Source: JBEVNR01 sp040507985
Lineage (GTDB): Bacteria > Pseudomonadota > Alphaproteobacteria > Rickettsiales > UBA6187
DNA length: 43,473 bases
Reading direction: 5' to 3'
NCBI GenBank assembly: GCA_040507985.1
Contig: JBEVNR010000032.1
Coordinates: 1 to 43,473 of the forward strand
Each line of letters starts with the position of its first letter. The first letter of the stretch is position 1. Of the stretch, positions 41,022-43,473 are shown piece by piece. The notes under the pieces are model-generated. The model saw only the letters and a program-made list of their open reading frames with translations. It made no database searches and was not told the origin of the DNA. Made by a program: the position numbers and the translations under genes.

Positions 41022-43473
<2,452 letters not shown>

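Overview
The window looks like a chromosomal segment of an alphaproteobacterium. Most genes are GC-rich, with strong use of GCG, CGC and GTC codons. The block ribF–lspA–DUF3035 lipoprotein–M16 peptidase is an arrangement I associate with Alphaproteobacteria, and ClpA, ProC, PurA, AlaS, YqgE, TolQRA and family-4 uracil-DNA glycosylase all read as alphaproteobacterial. I cannot place it below class. Several traits suggest a slow-growing or host-associated lineage: the 23S rRNA gene has its own promoter and no 16S or tRNA gene in front of it; tolQRA, ftsW, a KpsM-type permease and a GldG-type subunit all stand apart from their usual partners; and AT-rich orphan genes and palindromic repeats sit between housekeeping genes.

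Layout. 1-2 kb: two minus-strand genes for disordered Arg/Asp/Tyr-rich proteins, each with a terminator. 2.3-7.5 kb: plus-strand run of clpA, a PAS plus degenerate GGDEF protein, an Asp/Glu racemase and a uracil-DNA glycosylase whose C-terminus is encoded by a palindromic repeat. 7.6-9.6 kb: ftsW converging on proC. 9.8-10.3 kb: an unrecognised AT-richer gene. 10.5-13.9 kb: ribF, lspA, DUF3035 lipoprotein, M16 peptidase. 14.1-15.5 kb: an AT-rich orphan gene followed by a ~200-bp element with inverted terminal repeats. 15.6-21.3 kb: alaS, a DctA-type transporter, a HAD phosphatase and an XRE-receiver fusion regulator. 21.7-25.4 kb: KpsM-type permease, purA, yqgE and an SH3 protein. 25.5-27.6 kb: tolQ, tolR, tolA.

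27.7-30.5 kb: a small membrane protein, a KdpD-like histidine kinase without the KdpD ATP-binding domain, a single-domain response regulator and a 39-residue lipoprotein, tightly coupled. 30.5-32.5 kb: two type IV pilins and a divergent prepilin peptidase. 32.6-34.0 kb: a 465-residue protein with 42 cysteines in serial zinc-ribbon-like units and a bipartite nuclear-localisation-like motif. 34.2-40.7 kb: GldG-like protein, small lipoprotein, PBP1A, Dps and a secreted DUF5010/GH99-like protein. 41.0 kb to the end: the 5' ~2.45 kb of 23S rRNA.

The strongest candidate for something undescribed is the multi-zinc-ribbon protein at 32644-34041, which could be a nucleus-targeted effector. Next come the AT-rich orphan with its adjacent inverted-repeat element, the paired disordered proteins, and the two signalling systems with unusual domain layout. 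All assignments were made by reading the sequence; no database search or structure prediction was run.
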